The notes beneath the pieces were generated by a model. The model was not told the origin of the DNA, made no database searches, and saw only the letters and a program-made list of their open reading frames with translations. DNA of 64,000 nucleotides from Bacillus_P idriensis_A (GTDB taxonomy: Bacteria > Bacillota > Bacilli > Bacillales > Bacillaceae). Below are positions 9,441 to 19,301 of this stretch, piece after piece. The translations under genes and the position numbers were made by a program. Each line of letters opens with the position of its first letter. Within the stretch, counting starts at the first letter, position 1. The stretch is from positions 1 to 64,000 of the forward strand of contig NZ_JBCMYF010000031.1 of the NCBI RefSeq assembly GCF_050483325.1, in the 5' to 3' direction.

Positions 9441-10352
9441 TCACTGCTTTAATTCCTTCCAAATGCGATCGATATATTGTTTGGAAAGTCTTGCATAGGT
9501 ATATGGATTTTTCTCATCAGGATCCTGCTCTGCTTCAATAATGACCCATCCGCTGTATTCTTGGTCCTTCAGCCATTCCAATATTGGCTTAAAATCCAGG
9601 ATTCCGTCTCCCGGTACAGTAAAAACATTTGCAAGAACAGAAGTTTTAAAATCGATCCCTTCGCTTCTGACATGTTCCAGTACATTCTTTCTTACGTCCT
9701 TCAGATGAACATGCTTAATTCGATCTGCATATTCCGCAAGAATCTCCATGGGTTCAGCCCCCGCATAATAGGCATGGCCGCTGTCAAATAACAAGTGAAC
9801 AAGCTCCGGATCGGATTCCTGCATCAGACGATCGATTTGTTCTTTGGATTCAACATTTGTTCCCATATGATAGTGATACACTAACTGCATGTCATGTTCT
9901 CGGCAAATTTGACCGGCCTTCTCAAGGCCATCAATCATTGCATTCCATTCCTGATCTGTCAGCGGTCGGACATCCGCCTCATTTTTTCCTCGTCTGGGGT
10001 CACCGATAGTGGAACCTCCGAGCTCACACGTGACAATCGTTTTGCAGCCCATTTCTTTTAAAAAGAGAACATGCTTCCGGTAGCTTTCGAGTTCCGCTTC
10101 ATGTCTTGCAGCATCTGAAAAGAGGACGCCTTTCCACTGTGAGGCAAGGCTCATCCCTTTATGATCAAGCAGTGCTTTTAAAGACTGTACATGACTCGGG
10201 AACTTGCGGCTCATTTCTGTGCCTGCATACCCTAATGACGCCATCTCGCTCAGGATGGTTTCTCCTGAATAATGGTCTCCAAGTCTAAGCACATCTTCAT
10301 TGGCCCAGTTTATTGCTGATATTCCCAGTTTAAACGGAAATGCTTCTCTCAT
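9441..10352 (-). CDS. iolE: Inosose dehydratase (2-keto-myo-inositol dehydratase)
   Basis: A 303-residue TIM-barrel enzyme of the xylose isomerase-like superfamily. It dehydrates 2-keto-myo-inositol (scyllo-inosose) to 3D-(3,5/4)-trihydroxycyclohexane-1,2-dione. The start LGISAINWANEDV, the middle YHYHMGTNVES, LLFDSGHAYYAG and HVHLKDVR, and the late GWVIIEAEQDP are typical of IolE and supply the metal-binding Glu, Asp and His residues. The ATG at 10352 is preceded by GAGAGGTGGAAGA, which decides the start against a TTG 15 bases upstream. It lies between iolD and iolB. Confidence 0.94.
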   Translation of the reverse strand: MREAFPFKLGISAINWANEDVLRLGDHYSGETILSEMASLGYAGTEMSRKFPSHVQSLKALLDHKGMSLASQWKGVLFSDAARHEAELESYRKHVLFLKEMGCKTIVTCELGGSTIGDPRRGKNEADVRPLTDQEWNAMIDGLEKAGQICREHDMQLVYHYHMGTNVESKEQIDRLMQESDPELVHLLFDSGHAYYAGAEPMEILAEYADRIKHVHLKDVRKNVLEHVRSEGIDFKTSVLANVFTVPGDGILDFKPILEWLKDQEYSGWVIIEAEQDPDEKNPYTYARLSKQYIDRIWKELKQ

Positions 10353-10372
10353 TCTTCCACCTCTCAAACGAT

Positions 10373-12238
10373 TTAATATTTCTTTGCAAGCTTCACGTTT
10401 TCTTTCATTTCTTTATGCGACTCAATCACCTTTTCACTGGCTGAAACCTCAGGAACATCAACCCGCCACCAGGACTCATAGCCATCCGTGTTCGTTCCCG
10501 GAATGACTTTCATATGAATTAAAGTAGAAACGGTTTCTTCTTTAGATTGCTTTATAGCAGCCTGTAATTCATCAACAGCAGAAACAGAGTATGCTTTTAC
10601 GCCAAGAGCTTCTGCATACTTCGCAAAATCAATCGTCAGATAATCATCCGCTAATAGATTGGATTCACCTGAGCGGTATCTGAACTCATTTCCAAACCCA
10701 TCGCTTCCGTGTCCGCGCTGCAAATTATGGATGCACTGAAAGCCGTTGTTATCAAATAATAGAATCGTAATTTTCTTGTGTTCCTGTATGCTTGTCAAAA
10801 GCTCGGAATGCAGCATGAGAAAACTGCCGTCTCCGCACATGGCGTATACTTCTTTATCAGGTTCAGCAAGCTTCACGCCAAATGCGCCTGAAACCTCGTA
10901 CCCCATACATGAAAACCCGTATTCCAGATGGTAGTCCTTCGGCGTTTTGCTTCTCCAGACACGATGCAAGTCACCAGGCAAGCTGCCCGCCGCTCCGACA
11001 ATGACAGATTGATCATCCAATAACTGAGTCAGTTCTCCTAAAACCCTCGTTTGTGACAAGCCTGCTTCATGATCCTGCTCAAATAGCCGATCCACTTCTC
11101 TGTCCCATTCAAATTTTAAAGAAGCCAGCCTCTCCAAGCTATGCCCCGACATGTAATGATGCTTTTCCAGCTCTTCGCTTATCGCCTGCAACGCTGTCTT
11201 TGCATCCGCAACGACAGATAAGCCATCCATTTTCATTGCATCCATTGAATTCACATTAATTCCGATTAGTACCGCCTCAGGATGCTGAAAAGCTTGCTTA
11301 GAAGAGGTAGGGAAATCCGCAAGCCTAGTGCCTACCGCGATAATGAGATCCGCCTCTCTGGCCAGCCGATTGGCAGATAAAGACCCCGTTACCCCAATTG
11401 CACCTGCATTTAGCGGATGATCCCAAGGAAGCGCGCTTTTCCCGGCCTGCGTTTCAGTGACTGGAATATGAAATTTCTCGGCAAATTCAGCCAGAGCGCC
11501 CGCTGCAAACGAATAATGAACACCGCCGCCAGCAATGATAATCGGGTTTTTCTTAACTGAGATTAACTCAGCGGCTCTTTTTAACGCGGCAGGTGAAAGG
11601 CTTAACCGGTCTACATAATGAATGCGCTTTCGAAAAAATTCAGAAGGATAATCATAGGCTTCAGTTTGCACATCCTGCGGAAGACAAAGGGTTACAGCAC
11701 CTGTTTCAGCAGGATCAGTCAACACCCGCATCGCCTGCAGGGCAGCTGTCATAAGCTGCTCCGGCCGGGTAATCCGGTCCCAATACTTGCTTACAGGCTT
11801 AAAGGCATCGTTTGCCGAAATGGTATAATCGGATGAATCTTCGATTTGCTGAAGAACGGGATCAGGCTGACGGCAGGCAAACGTATCACCAGGCAGGAGC
11901 AAGACAGGTATTCGATTTACTGTCGCCGTCCCGGCAGCTGTAACCATGTTTAATGCCCCAGGTCCAATCGAAGTTGTGCAGGCAAATGCTTCTAACCGGT
12001 TTTTTTGTTTCGCATAGGCAGTTGCTGCGTGCACCATGCCTTGTTCATTTTTCCCTTGAATAAACGTTAAACCGTGCTCTTCTCTTTCGAGCGCTTCACC
12101 AATCCCGGTTACATTCCCGTGTCCGAAAATGCCCATAACACCTTTAAAGAATTTCGTTTCGTTCTCATCAATCATGATATATTGCTGATCCAGAAATCTT
12201 ACAAGAGCCTGTGCCATCGTTAAACGTATGGTGTTCAT
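10373..12238 (-). CDS. iolD: 3D-(3,5/4)-trihydroxycyclohexane-1,2-dione hydrolase
   Basis: A 621-residue thiamine diphosphate enzyme that opens the trihydroxycyclohexane-dione ring to 5-deoxy-glucuronate. The three-domain TPP architecture is visible: the N-terminal pyrimidine-binding part with GHGNVTGIGEALE and the activating-Glu region; a middle Rossmann-like part (KNPIIIAGGGVHYS); and the C-terminal pyrophosphate part with the metal motif GDGSFLMLHSELLTSIQEHK and the Asn-containing LLFDNNGFQCI. The family length is about 635. AGGAGGAACAG precedes the ATG. It is placed between iolG and iolE, so substrate flow follows gene order. Confidence 0.95.
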   Translation of the reverse strand: MNTIRLTMAQALVRFLDQQYIMIDENETKFFKGVMGIFGHGNVTGIGEALEREEHGLTFIQGKNEQGMVHAATAYAKQKNRLEAFACTTSIGPGALNMVTAAGTATVNRIPVLLLPGDTFACRQPDPVLQQIEDSSDYTISANDAFKPVSKYWDRITRPEQLMTAALQAMRVLTDPAETGAVTLCLPQDVQTEAYDYPSEFFRKRIHYVDRLSLSPAALKRAAELISVKKNPIIIAGGGVHYSFAAGALAEFAEKFHIPVTETQAGKSALPWDHPLNAGAIGVTGSLSANRLAREADLIIAVGTRLADFPTSSKQAFQHPEAVLIGINVNSMDAMKMDGLSVVADAKTALQAISEELEKHHYMSGHSLERLASLKFEWDREVDRLFEQDHEAGLSQTRVLGELTQLLDDQSVIVGAAGSLPGDLHRVWRSKTPKDYHLEYGFSCMGYEVSGAFGVKLAEPDKEVYAMCGDGSFLMLHSELLTSIQEHKKITILLFDNNGFQCIHNLQRGHGSDGFGNEFRYRSGESNLLADDYLTIDFAKYAEALGVKAYSVSAVDELQAAIKQSKEETVSTLIHMKVIPGTNTDGYESWWRVDVPEVSASEKVIESHKEMKENVKLAKKY

Positions 12239-12255
12239 TCTGTTCCTCCTATCTT

Positions 12256-13278
12256 CTATCTTTTTGCTTGAATACCAGATTCGAGCTTTACAGGTTTTCC
12301 GGTTTCATAGGATTCTTTCGCTGCTTTTGCGATCTGTTCTGCCTTCAAGCCATCCAGTCCGCTGCACGCAATAGGACTGTCCGACAGAATCGAATCTATA
12401 AAAGCATTAATCTCTTGAACATATGAGTCCTGATACCGTTCAAGGAAAAAGTGCTTTGGTTTATCGCGGTAAACACCTTCTGATGTACTGATTTCAATTG
12501 TTGTCGGCAAATCATTCTGCACAGCTGCTGAACCGAGGGATCCGAAAACTTCAACTCTTTGATCATACCCATAGACGGCTTTCCGGCTGTTATCAATCAC
12601 TCCGATCGCTCCGTTTGAAAATTTCAGTGTCATGACGGCCGTATCTGTATCTCCATATTCAGAAAAAACAGGGTCAATGAGGCTTGCTCCTTGAACATAC
12701 ACTTCCTCTACTTCACTGCCGGTTACATACCGGGCCATATCAAAATCGTGAATGGACATATCCATGAACATGCCGCCGGATGTCTGGATGTATTGTTCTG
12801 ACGGAGGTTCAGGATCACGGGATGTGATTTTCACAATATGCGGGGCACCAATCGTGCCAGATTTCACAGTTTCATAGATTTTTTTAAAGTTATGGTCAAA
12901 CCTCCTGTTAAAGCCCACTTGCAGCTTCACGCCCGCTTCTTCAACAGCCTCTAATGCATTCAATGAATGGTCATAGTTTAAACTGATCGGCTTTTCACAA
13001 AAGATATGCTTCCCGGCATTCGCAGCTTCCTTGATAATATCCGTGTGAGTGCTTGTCGGGGAGCAAATAAAAACCGCATCAATCTCTGAATCAGTTAACA
13101 GCTCCCGATAGTCCGTTGTAACATGGGTGATTCCAGCAGAAGATGCCCATTCCTTCAGTGATTCAGCCCTCACATCTGAAATGCTTTTGACCGCTGCCAG
13201 AGGATGACGCAGCAGATTTTCCGCATGCAGTTTTCCAATCCTCCCAATTCCGATAATTCCAATCGTAAGCTTGCCCAT
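12256..13278 (-). CDS. iolG: Inositol 2-dehydrogenase (Gfo/Idh/MocA family)
   Basis: A 340-residue NAD-dependent oxidoreductase with the nucleotide loop IGIIGIGRIGKLHAENL and the family motif FCEKPISLNYD, whose Lys takes part in catalysis, followed by DMSIHDFDMARYVTG. It most likely oxidises myo-inositol (or a related inositol stereoisomer) to the keto form, the first step before IolE. The start at 13278 uses AAGGGG 10 bases upstream; the longer frame overlaps the preceding gene. It is the first true iol gene of the operon, joined to the upstream DUF5054 gene. The specific inositol isomer cannot be read from the sequence. Confidence 0.9.
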   Translation of the reverse strand: MGKLTIGIIGIGRIGKLHAENLLRHPLAAVKSISDVRAESLKEWASSAGITHVTTDYRELLTDSEIDAVFICSPTSTHTDIIKEAANAGKHIFCEKPISLNYDHSLNALEAVEEAGVKLQVGFNRRFDHNFKKIYETVKSGTIGAPHIVKITSRDPEPPSEQYIQTSGGMFMDMSIHDFDMARYVTGSEVEEVYVQGASLIDPVFSEYGDTDTAVMTLKFSNGAIGVIDNSRKAVYGYDQRVEVFGSLGSAAVQNDLPTTIEISTSEGVYRDKPKHFFLERYQDSYVQEINAFIDSILSDSPIACSGLDGLKAEQIAKAAKESYETGKPVKLESGIQAKR

Positions 13279-13294
13279 ATACGCACGCCCCTTC

Positions 13295-15412
13295 TTATTT
13301 TTCATAGGAATGAAGTTTCAATGAAAATCTGAATTTAGCATCTTCTTCGTACCACATTGGAAAATTCGTCCCCCATACATTGTTGTATAAATTAAAATGA
13401 AAGCCGTTCTCTAAGTTCGGAGTCTTATTATCCAGCTGCAATAATCGTTTCTCTCCCGGAGACACAAGAGGGGCATCCATCGTTTCAATAACAGCCCATC
13501 CATCTGCACCATGATAAGTAAGCCCCGACTGAACCCCGTGAAGATTGCGGTTTCCGTTTTTTACGACCTCATGCGGAGAAATCATGATGCCCATCTTATC
13601 CATTTTCCAGAGATTCGGATTATCCACCTGCAGGGAGAAGGAGAACCAAAGCGCTTCAGGAAGCCTGTTTGCATCTTTTTCAAACCAGTTCAATTCAACC
13701 TCAATTGCTTGATCACCTTTTAAAAATGTGTAGATCACTTCAATCTCTCTTGGTGCACCGTATACCTCTGCAGCTTTAGCAGGCAGACGGAGCTGAACAA
13801 AGACACTATCACACGCAGATGACTGCTGTTTTTTAAGTGAGATTAATTCAGGGCGATAGAGTGAGTGAACAGGAATCGGCTGAACCAGTTCCATGCCCGG
13901 CTTCCCTTGGTCTGCTTCAGACCAGCGGTACGTTTGATCAAGATTTTCTACATATTGCTTAAACCAAGTCTGGTAATTTTCAACCCCGAAGGATTCATAG
14001 GAAAAGACACCAAGACGCTGTTCTGGATTTGTCCATTCTTTACCTGATTGATCAATTAATCGTGAAATGGAGCCATCATCTGAGAAAGATACTTGGAACT
14101 CCCCAAGTGAATAAACAGCGCCTGTCCTCATTTCCCCGTATCCATTTACGTTCTTTTTAACGGGCTTTAAGGCTTCAAATGCCGCTTTCACTTCCTGTTG
14201 TTTGTCAGTAGAAAGTGCTCCCGCAGCCTTCTGAAGGAACCCCCTTTGCTCCTTCCAAGAGCTTTCAAATAAGCTGTAGCTTCTATTTTCCCATGTAGTT
14301 GAAAAGAGCTGTTTGGACATATTATCAAATTCATGCATCGCAAATGAACCAATATAGCCGTATTTATCAGGAACCGCATCTTTTGAAATGAAATCGCGCT
14401 CTCTTGCCGACTTAAAGTCTTGTTTTGAATAATGTTTATAATCATTTAAATACTTTTTTTCATCAAGGCCCCATGTATGTTCAGGAATTAATAACAACCA
14501 ATCCGAGAACTCTTTACATTCTTCGCTGCCTTCTTCCAATCTGCCTTGTGTGATCCATGTATTCCGAAGCCTGACGAGCTCGCGATAATCCGCAACTTTT
14601 TTCGGATCCGTACCCGCTCCGTGAATCCATGTATCGCCAATTTCTTCATTTACAACTGGAAGTGTATGCTTGACTGCTGCAAGTTTTTCTGCAAAGGCAT
14701 CCATAGTAGACGCTATAATCCTGGCATTCGGGAAGCGTTCGCTTAATTGATTAAACTCTTGTTTAATATCCTCTATCGACGGCGGTCCGCAATTGTCGCC
14801 GGTGTGGGCAAAGACCATCACTTCATTCAATCCATCTATCTTTAAGACATCCCCATAATTGTCTGCATAATTGACAATGACATCAGATCCATCATCCGAT
14901 TTCCATACAAATAGATTAGGAACGGACGGGACCTTCGAGGCTGGATTTACGCCAAAGTGCAAATAGCGGATTCCGCTTTCAGCGAGCAGAGGAATCATTG
15001 CCTTTGTATGCCCCGGGACATCCGTCATTTTTCCCGCAATCGTCTGTTTCCCATATTTCTTATCAAGATTTTTCGAGATCGTTAATCCGTACTCAAACAG
15101 ATTTTTGTCCATCAATTCTGTATGTGTTGTGAAAGGAAGGCCGTGCCAGGCGATATACCCTTTAGAGATTGCCTCTTCCATGACCTTTAGTTCATCGTCA
15201 TTTGCCCGTTTTAAGTATTCATGAATGAGCCATGAGCCCGTAGTCCATACAAACCCTGCATTGCCTTTCTCCATCTCAAGCTCACGGCTTAAGTTAATAG
15301 CCTTCGGTATATAGGATTGAATATATTGGTTTGTGACGTTTTCAGCTAAATCTGTAAAGCCGATATCAAGATGTGTTTTAAATATGACATGTACAACTTC
15401 AATCTCTTTCAA
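13295..15412 (-). CDS. GH38-like DUF5054 protein
   Basis: A 705-residue protein starting at TTG (15412) behind GAGGGGTGA. Residues 6-20 (VVHVIFKTHLDIGFT) contain an HxD pair (His14, Asp16) like the zinc site of family 38 alpha-mannosidase-type glycosidases, followed by a catalytic-barrel-like region up to about 400 and beta-rich C-terminal domains. I assign it to DUF5054, a family without an established reaction. No signal peptide is seen, so it would act on an imported substrate. It is placed between a sugar isomerase/epimerase and iolG. I infer it removes a sugar or other group from an inositol-bearing substrate, but this is not proven. The length is typical for the family. Confidence 0.7.
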   Translation of the reverse strand: MKEIEVVHVIFKTHLDIGFTDLAENVTNQYIQSYIPKAINLSRELEMEKGNAGFVWTTGSWLIHEYLKRANDDELKVMEEAISKGYIAWHGLPFTTHTELMDKNLFEYGLTISKNLDKKYGKQTIAGKMTDVPGHTKAMIPLLAESGIRYLHFGVNPASKVPSVPNLFVWKSDDGSDVIVNYADNYGDVLKIDGLNEVMVFAHTGDNCGPPSIEDIKQEFNQLSERFPNARIIASTMDAFAEKLAAVKHTLPVVNEEIGDTWIHGAGTDPKKVADYRELVRLRNTWITQGRLEEGSEECKEFSDWLLLIPEHTWGLDEKKYLNDYKHYSKQDFKSARERDFISKDAVPDKYGYIGSFAMHEFDNMSKQLFSTTWENRSYSLFESSWKEQRGFLQKAAGALSTDKQQEVKAAFEALKPVKKNVNGYGEMRTGAVYSLGEFQVSFSDDGSISRLIDQSGKEWTNPEQRLGVFSYESFGVENYQTWFKQYVENLDQTYRWSEADQGKPGMELVQPIPVHSLYRPELISLKKQQSSACDSVFVQLRLPAKAAEVYGAPREIEVIYTFLKGDQAIEVELNWFEKDANRLPEALWFSFSLQVDNPNLWKMDKMGIMISPHEVVKNGNRNLHGVQSGLTYHGADGWAVIETMDAPLVSPGEKRLLQLDNKTPNLENGFHFNLYNNVWGTNFPMWYEEDAKFRFSLKLHSYEK

Positions 15413-15419
15413 ATGAATG

Positions 15420-16184
15420 TCACCCCTCGTTTGTCTGCCATTTGGCTGTCAGTTTGATCAGATAGGCAAGGCTCTGCTCCAGGCTGTCGAATGGGCTCCC
15501 TTCACAAATATCCTGTTCAACCGCGTACCATTGTGCACCATTTTGTTCTCCCCACTTTAAAATCGGTTCAAAATCGATGCAGCCTGCACCTATTTCCGCA
15601 AAACTTTCTTTTCCGTCACTCGTCATATCCTTTAAATGCAGAATTGGCATTTGATGCGGAAACCGGCGAATATAACTTAATGGATCAAGTCCAGCTTTTT
15701 TCACCCAATACGTATCTATTTCAGGAAAAATGCCTGCTGGCGAAAGAAGATAATCCAGTGCATATTCTCCATCAATTAGAGTTTGGAACTCAAAATCGTG
15801 ATGATGATAGCCGATTCGAAACCCCTGCGGCACTGCTTTTGCGGAGATGGCGAGCAGGTCTTTTCTGACGCTTATGTATCCCTCTTCGTTTTTCAAATGG
15901 TCGTCTAAATACGGCAAAATGATTTCTTCTGTTTGAAACAGTTCAGCTTCCTTTAATACATCATCCAGCTCATGCTTCAGCCTGTCTAAGCCAACATGCA
16001 TACCAGCCGTTTTTAGACCTGTTTCGTTCAGAACCCCCGCTATCTCCTCAGGTGAATACCCATAAAGGCCATCTATTTGAACAGCTTCAAAGCCCATTTC
16101 TTTCAACACCCTTAACGTCCCTGGAAAATCATTCTGAATTTCATTTCGCAGCGTATATAATTGGGCAGCGAATTTATGTTTCAT
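15420..16184 (-). CDS. Sugar phosphate isomerase/epimerase (xylose isomerase-like)
   Basis: A 254-residue TIM-barrel protein of the AP endonuclease 2/xylose isomerase superfamily. Visible motifs are AAQLYTLRNEI at the start, AGMHVGLDRL, IGYHHHDFEF with His metal ligands, PEIDTYWVKKAGLD, ILHLKDMT, and a late WYAVEQDICEGSP. Relatives include inosose isomerases (IolH/IolI-like) and inosose dehydratases. It may interconvert keto-inositols or an attached sugar before the iol steps. It is cotranscribed, with short gaps to both neighbours. The function is assigned only to family level. Confidence 0.8.
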   Translation of the reverse strand: MKHKFAAQLYTLRNEIQNDFPGTLRVLKEMGFEAVQIDGLYGYSPEEIAGVLNETGLKTAGMHVGLDRLKHELDDVLKEAELFQTEEIILPYLDDHLKNEEGYISVRKDLLAISAKAVPQGFRIGYHHHDFEFQTLIDGEYALDYLLSPAGIFPEIDTYWVKKAGLDPLSYIRRFPHQMPILHLKDMTSDGKESFAEIGAGCIDFEPILKWGEQNGAQWYAVEQDICEGSPFDSLEQSLAYLIKLTAKWQTNEG

Positions 16185-16204
16185 TCCTTGAACCGCTCCT
16201 CTCC

Positions 16205-17167
16205 TTAAACACTTGCTTTCCGTTCCACCAAATTCAGCCAGTTCATTTCTTCTGCCGTCAGTTTAATAGTAGAACCCGCTACAGATGAACTCAATTCTTC
16301 AGCATTTTCCGGTCCTATGATGGCTGCCGTTTGGAAAGGCTGGTTTAAAACATAAGCGAGTGCGATTTGAATAGCCGACACACCCTTGGCTTCAGCAAGC
16401 TCCTTAGCCCGTTCATACCTTTTCCAATTATCCTCGGAGTAATAGACACGGACCATTTCTTCATGGTCTTTTCTATCAGGAGAAAATCTTCCGCTGAAGA
16501 AGCCCCCCGCCTGAGATGACCATGAAAGCAGCGGCATCTGGGAGCCCTTGTGCCAATTCTCCATGTGCTCATCCACTGAAATACAGCCTGGCCACCTTGG
16601 TTCCCTGCATTTTGCAAGGCTCAAGTTCGGACTATTAAACGTAAACCCTATTAATCCATGTTCCGCCGCATACTCATTCGCTTCCTGAATACGCTTATGC
16701 GACCAGTTCGATGCCCCAATTGCATGAAGCTGACCTGAAGCCAGATGCTGATTTAACGCATCCATAATTACGCCAACCTCTATGCTTTCGTCATCACGAT
16801 GAAGCGCATAAAAATCTATGTAGTCCGTCCCCAATCGCTCTAAGCTTTCTGAGATATCTTTAGATATAGCTGCTGCATTTACGCGGGGGCCTGGTTCACC
16901 ATCATCAGGATGTGCCCCTTTTGTTAAAATATGAATCTCCCTGCGATCCTTCGTATGGAGCCATTCTCCAAAGATAACCTCGCTGTCTATATACTGATGC
17001 GCCATATCAAACATATTTCCGCCTATTTTAAAGTACTCATCGAGCATATCGAATGCCTTCTGCCTGCTGTCATATTGATAGAAGTGAGCCGTCCCCATTA
17101 TTAACCTCGAGCAGGCTTTCTCAGTATATTTTTGATCAATAACTCCTCTTAAACTATGAAATTCCAT
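16205..17167 (-). CDS. Aldo/keto reductase
   Basis: A 320-residue (alpha/beta)8 barrel oxidoreductase. The catalytic Asp and Tyr are recognisable in FDMAHQYIDSEVIFGEWL, the Lys in ILTKGAHPDDG, and the His in YIDFYALHRDD; the C-terminal NADPH-binding loop is IGPENAEELSSS. Members of this clade sit in many sugar and inositol operons and oxidise or reduce a sugar carbonyl; an inositol or inosose dehydrogenase role (IolS/IolX-like) is possible. AAGGAGGCATATAG precedes the ATG. It is cotranscribed with the CehA-like gene upstream. Confidence 0.82.
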   Translation of the reverse strand: MEFHSLRGVIDQKYTEKACSRLIMGTAHFYQYDSRQKAFDMLDEYFKIGGNMFDMAHQYIDSEVIFGEWLHTKDRREIHILTKGAHPDDGEPGPRVNAAAISKDISESLERLGTDYIDFYALHRDDESIEVGVIMDALNQHLASGQLHAIGASNWSHKRIQEANEYAAEHGLIGFTFNSPNLSLAKCREPRWPGCISVDEHMENWHKGSQMPLLSWSSQAGGFFSGRFSPDRKDHEEMVRVYYSEDNWKRYERAKELAEAKGVSAIQIALAYVLNQPFQTAAIIGPENAEELSSSVAGSTIKLTAEEMNWLNLVERKASV

Positions 17168-17197
17168 CTATATGCCTCCTTATTAGTTCCTGGGTTC

Positions 17198-18445
17198 TCA
17201 TGAAAAATAGATTGGATTGCTGATCACAATCGGAGTGTCCGTTTCCTCATCCCATAATTCAGCCCGTACATATAAACTGCTGCCTGCAATCTCAAAATCT
17301 TTTGAAAACGCTTCTGGACCTTTATGAACTTCAGATACAGTCCCTCGTTCCGTAATGATTTTTAAATGCCCTTCGGCACTTTCCGGAATAACAATTTTTA
17401 TCATTTCCCTGTCATGCTTTCTTTTCAAAGCACCGCCCATTAGCGCCTCTTCGGCTTGCAGTTGAATCCAAGGGGCATGTGGACGGCCGGCAATGCACAC
17501 TTGGCCAGCGGTTAAAGAGGCTAATAGCTTTCTTGGAGTATGCATATCCGAATAAATCCATGTTGTGGGGGTTCCATATTTAATCGTTTCATGAAGGCGA
17601 TGAGTATCACTTCCGCCTATCGCAACAATTCTTTTCCCCTGCTGCAGCTGCAGATCCCACCATGTTAAAGCAGCTTGATTCTGGCTGCTCCAGGGTCCAT
17701 TCCAGATCTCTGCTATTTTCACATCAAAATGCTCAAGGCCCCATTCCCAGGAGCAAAATGAACAGTGCGGATGGTTGATGGAAACAACGGCCCCATTTGC
17801 TGTTCCTTCATCCATCTTGTCTTGAACATCTTCCTTCGTTGCACAGCGAAAATCGGAAAAGGGCTTTTTCACGCCATAAAAGTTGCAATGTCCGCGGTTG
17901 GTCGTCAGTTCAACTCCCGGAATGACAGCCAGATCTTCAACAAGCGGATACTGATCGTTTTGACTAAACGTGTTATGATCCGTTAACGCAGCAAAATCTA
18001 AATCAGCATGCCTCGCATTTTCAATCACTTCTGCTACAGTAAAGGCACCATCACTATGATCAGAATGCAGGTGCAGATCCCCTTTGAACCATCTCATTTC
18101 ACTTGTCAAAAGCGTAACTTGAACGTCGACCTCACACGATTCAGGGACACGGTAAGCATTCAAGATGACCCCCCACTCGCCTGAAGGAAGCTCACCTAAC
18201 GTGTAGCCTGGCGTGGCACGGTCTTCACGGACAAAAATGTCCTTGCGTGCACCGCCGCTCCACCCCTTAAAACCATTGGAATCTTCCAGTCCCAAATCAA
18301 TTATATTTTTATCAGGCTGACTGAAAGACAGCTCTACCTTTATTTCTTCAATATCATCTGGTACAGAGAACGGTAAAGTAATGTACTCGCCCTGCTGCCT
18401 GTGATGGATCACCTTAGACAAGGGAATTTGCTGAACACGGCTCAC
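17198..18445 (-). CDS. CehA/McbA-type PHP-domain metallohydrolase
   Basis: A 415-residue protein starting at GTG behind GGAGGAAAAGAATC and overlapping the preceding permease stop by 4 bases. An N-terminal beta domain (1-110) is followed by a PHP domain with the metal motifs HLHSDHSDG (His125, His127, His130), ALTDHN, PGVELTT, INHPHCS and GGSDTH. CehA/McbA family enzymes hydrolyse phosphodiesters and related esters. No signal peptide is seen, so it would act in the cytoplasm on transported substrate. Its place directly after the ABC transporter suggests it makes the first cut, for example freeing inositol from a phosphodiester. That substrate is an inference. Confidence 0.8.
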   Translation of the reverse strand: MSRVQQIPLSKVIHHRQQGEYITLPFSVPDDIEEIKVELSFSQPDKNIIDLGLEDSNGFKGWSGGARKDIFVREDRATPGYTLGELPSGEWGVILNAYRVPESCEVDVQVTLLTSEMRWFKGDLHLHSDHSDGAFTVAEVIENARHADLDFAALTDHNTFSQNDQYPLVEDLAVIPGVELTTNRGHCNFYGVKKPFSDFRCATKEDVQDKMDEGTANGAVVSINHPHCSFCSWEWGLEHFDVKIAEIWNGPWSSQNQAALTWWDLQLQQGKRIVAIGGSDTHRLHETIKYGTPTTWIYSDMHTPRKLLASLTAGQVCIAGRPHAPWIQLQAEEALMGGALKRKHDREMIKIVIPESAEGHLKIITERGTVSEVHKGPEAFSKDFEIAGSSLYVRAELWDEETDTPIVISNPIYFS

Positions 18446-19299
18446 GATTCTTTTCCTCCCGAACCCAGTCCCCCTAAACCTTGCTCAAATAGAGGCTGAA
18501 GAATAAAGTACAAGATAATCATCGGCAAGGCCGCAGTTGTTGCACCTGTCATGATTAATGGCCAATCGATGTTATATTGGCCCTGGAATGCTTTTAGAGC
18601 AATCTGTATCGTATACATTTCCTGCGACCTCGCGATTGTCAATGGCCATAAATACTCGTTCCAGTGACTCAGGAAGCTGAAGATTGCCACTAATGCGATT
18701 GCCGGTTTGTTTAAAGGCATGATGACCTTCCAATAAATTTGAAATTTAGAGCAGCCGTCAATGGTTGCCTGCTCATCCAACTCTCTGGGGATAGCAAGGA
18801 AGTTTTGTCTCATCAGGAAGATCGCAAAGCCTGTGACTGCAAATGGAAGAATGAGTCCCACATAGGAATCAAGCCATCCATCCGGACCTGCAAACGGTAC
18901 ATTTTTCATCATGAAAAAGAGCGGAACAACCATTAATCCAGAAGGAATCATCATCGTCGCAAGGACTAAGAGGAAAAGCTTATCTCTTCCCGGAAACGTC
19001 AGTCTGGCAAAGGCAAACGCCGCCAATGACGCTAAAAATACGTTAATGATTGTAGAGATTGCTGATACGATAAAACTGTTTAAGAATGCTCTCGGCAAAT
19101 TCGTTTCCTGCCAGATTCTCAAGAAGTTTTCCCAATGAAATTCTGTCGGCAAAATTTTAGGCGGCCAAACCATCACATCTCCCTGAGACTTGACGGCCGT
19201 CATCAGCATCCAAATATATGGACCTAAAAACACGAATAAGACAAACGACAGCAGAAAATACAGGATGAAGTTTTTCAGGATTTTTGACTTTTTCATCAT
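18442..19299 (-). CDS. Sugar ABC transporter permease (MalG type)
   Basis: A 285-residue integral membrane protein with six predicted helices, beginning with a hydrophobic helix at about 13-32. The cytoplasmic EAA loop appears as ELDEQATIDGCSKFQIYWKV, which contacts the ATPase. It belongs to the carbohydrate uptake type 1 family. The second permease is at 19302 and the binding protein at 20297. No ATP-binding subunit is encoded, so a shared MsmX-type ATPase elsewhere in the genome is likely. Confidence 0.9.
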   Translation of the reverse strand: MMKKSKILKNFILYFLLSFVLFVFLGPYIWMLMTAVKSQGDVMVWPPKILPTEFHWENFLRIWQETNLPRAFLNSFIVSAISTIINVFLASLAAFAFARLTFPGRDKLFLLVLATMMIPSGLMVVPLFFMMKNVPFAGPDGWLDSYVGLILPFAVTGFAIFLMRQNFLAIPRELDEQATIDGCSKFQIYWKVIMPLNKPAIALVAIFSFLSHWNEYLWPLTIARSQEMYTIQIALKAFQGQYNIDWPLIMTGATTAALPMIILYFILQPLFEQGLGGLGSGGKES

Positions 19300-19301
19300 T
19301 T

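Noticed and set aside
11990..12010. AACCGGTTT inside iolD as a third LacI operator
   Set aside because: Only the core matches; it lies deep in coding sequence and lacks the TGA and CGA flanks of the two leader sites.
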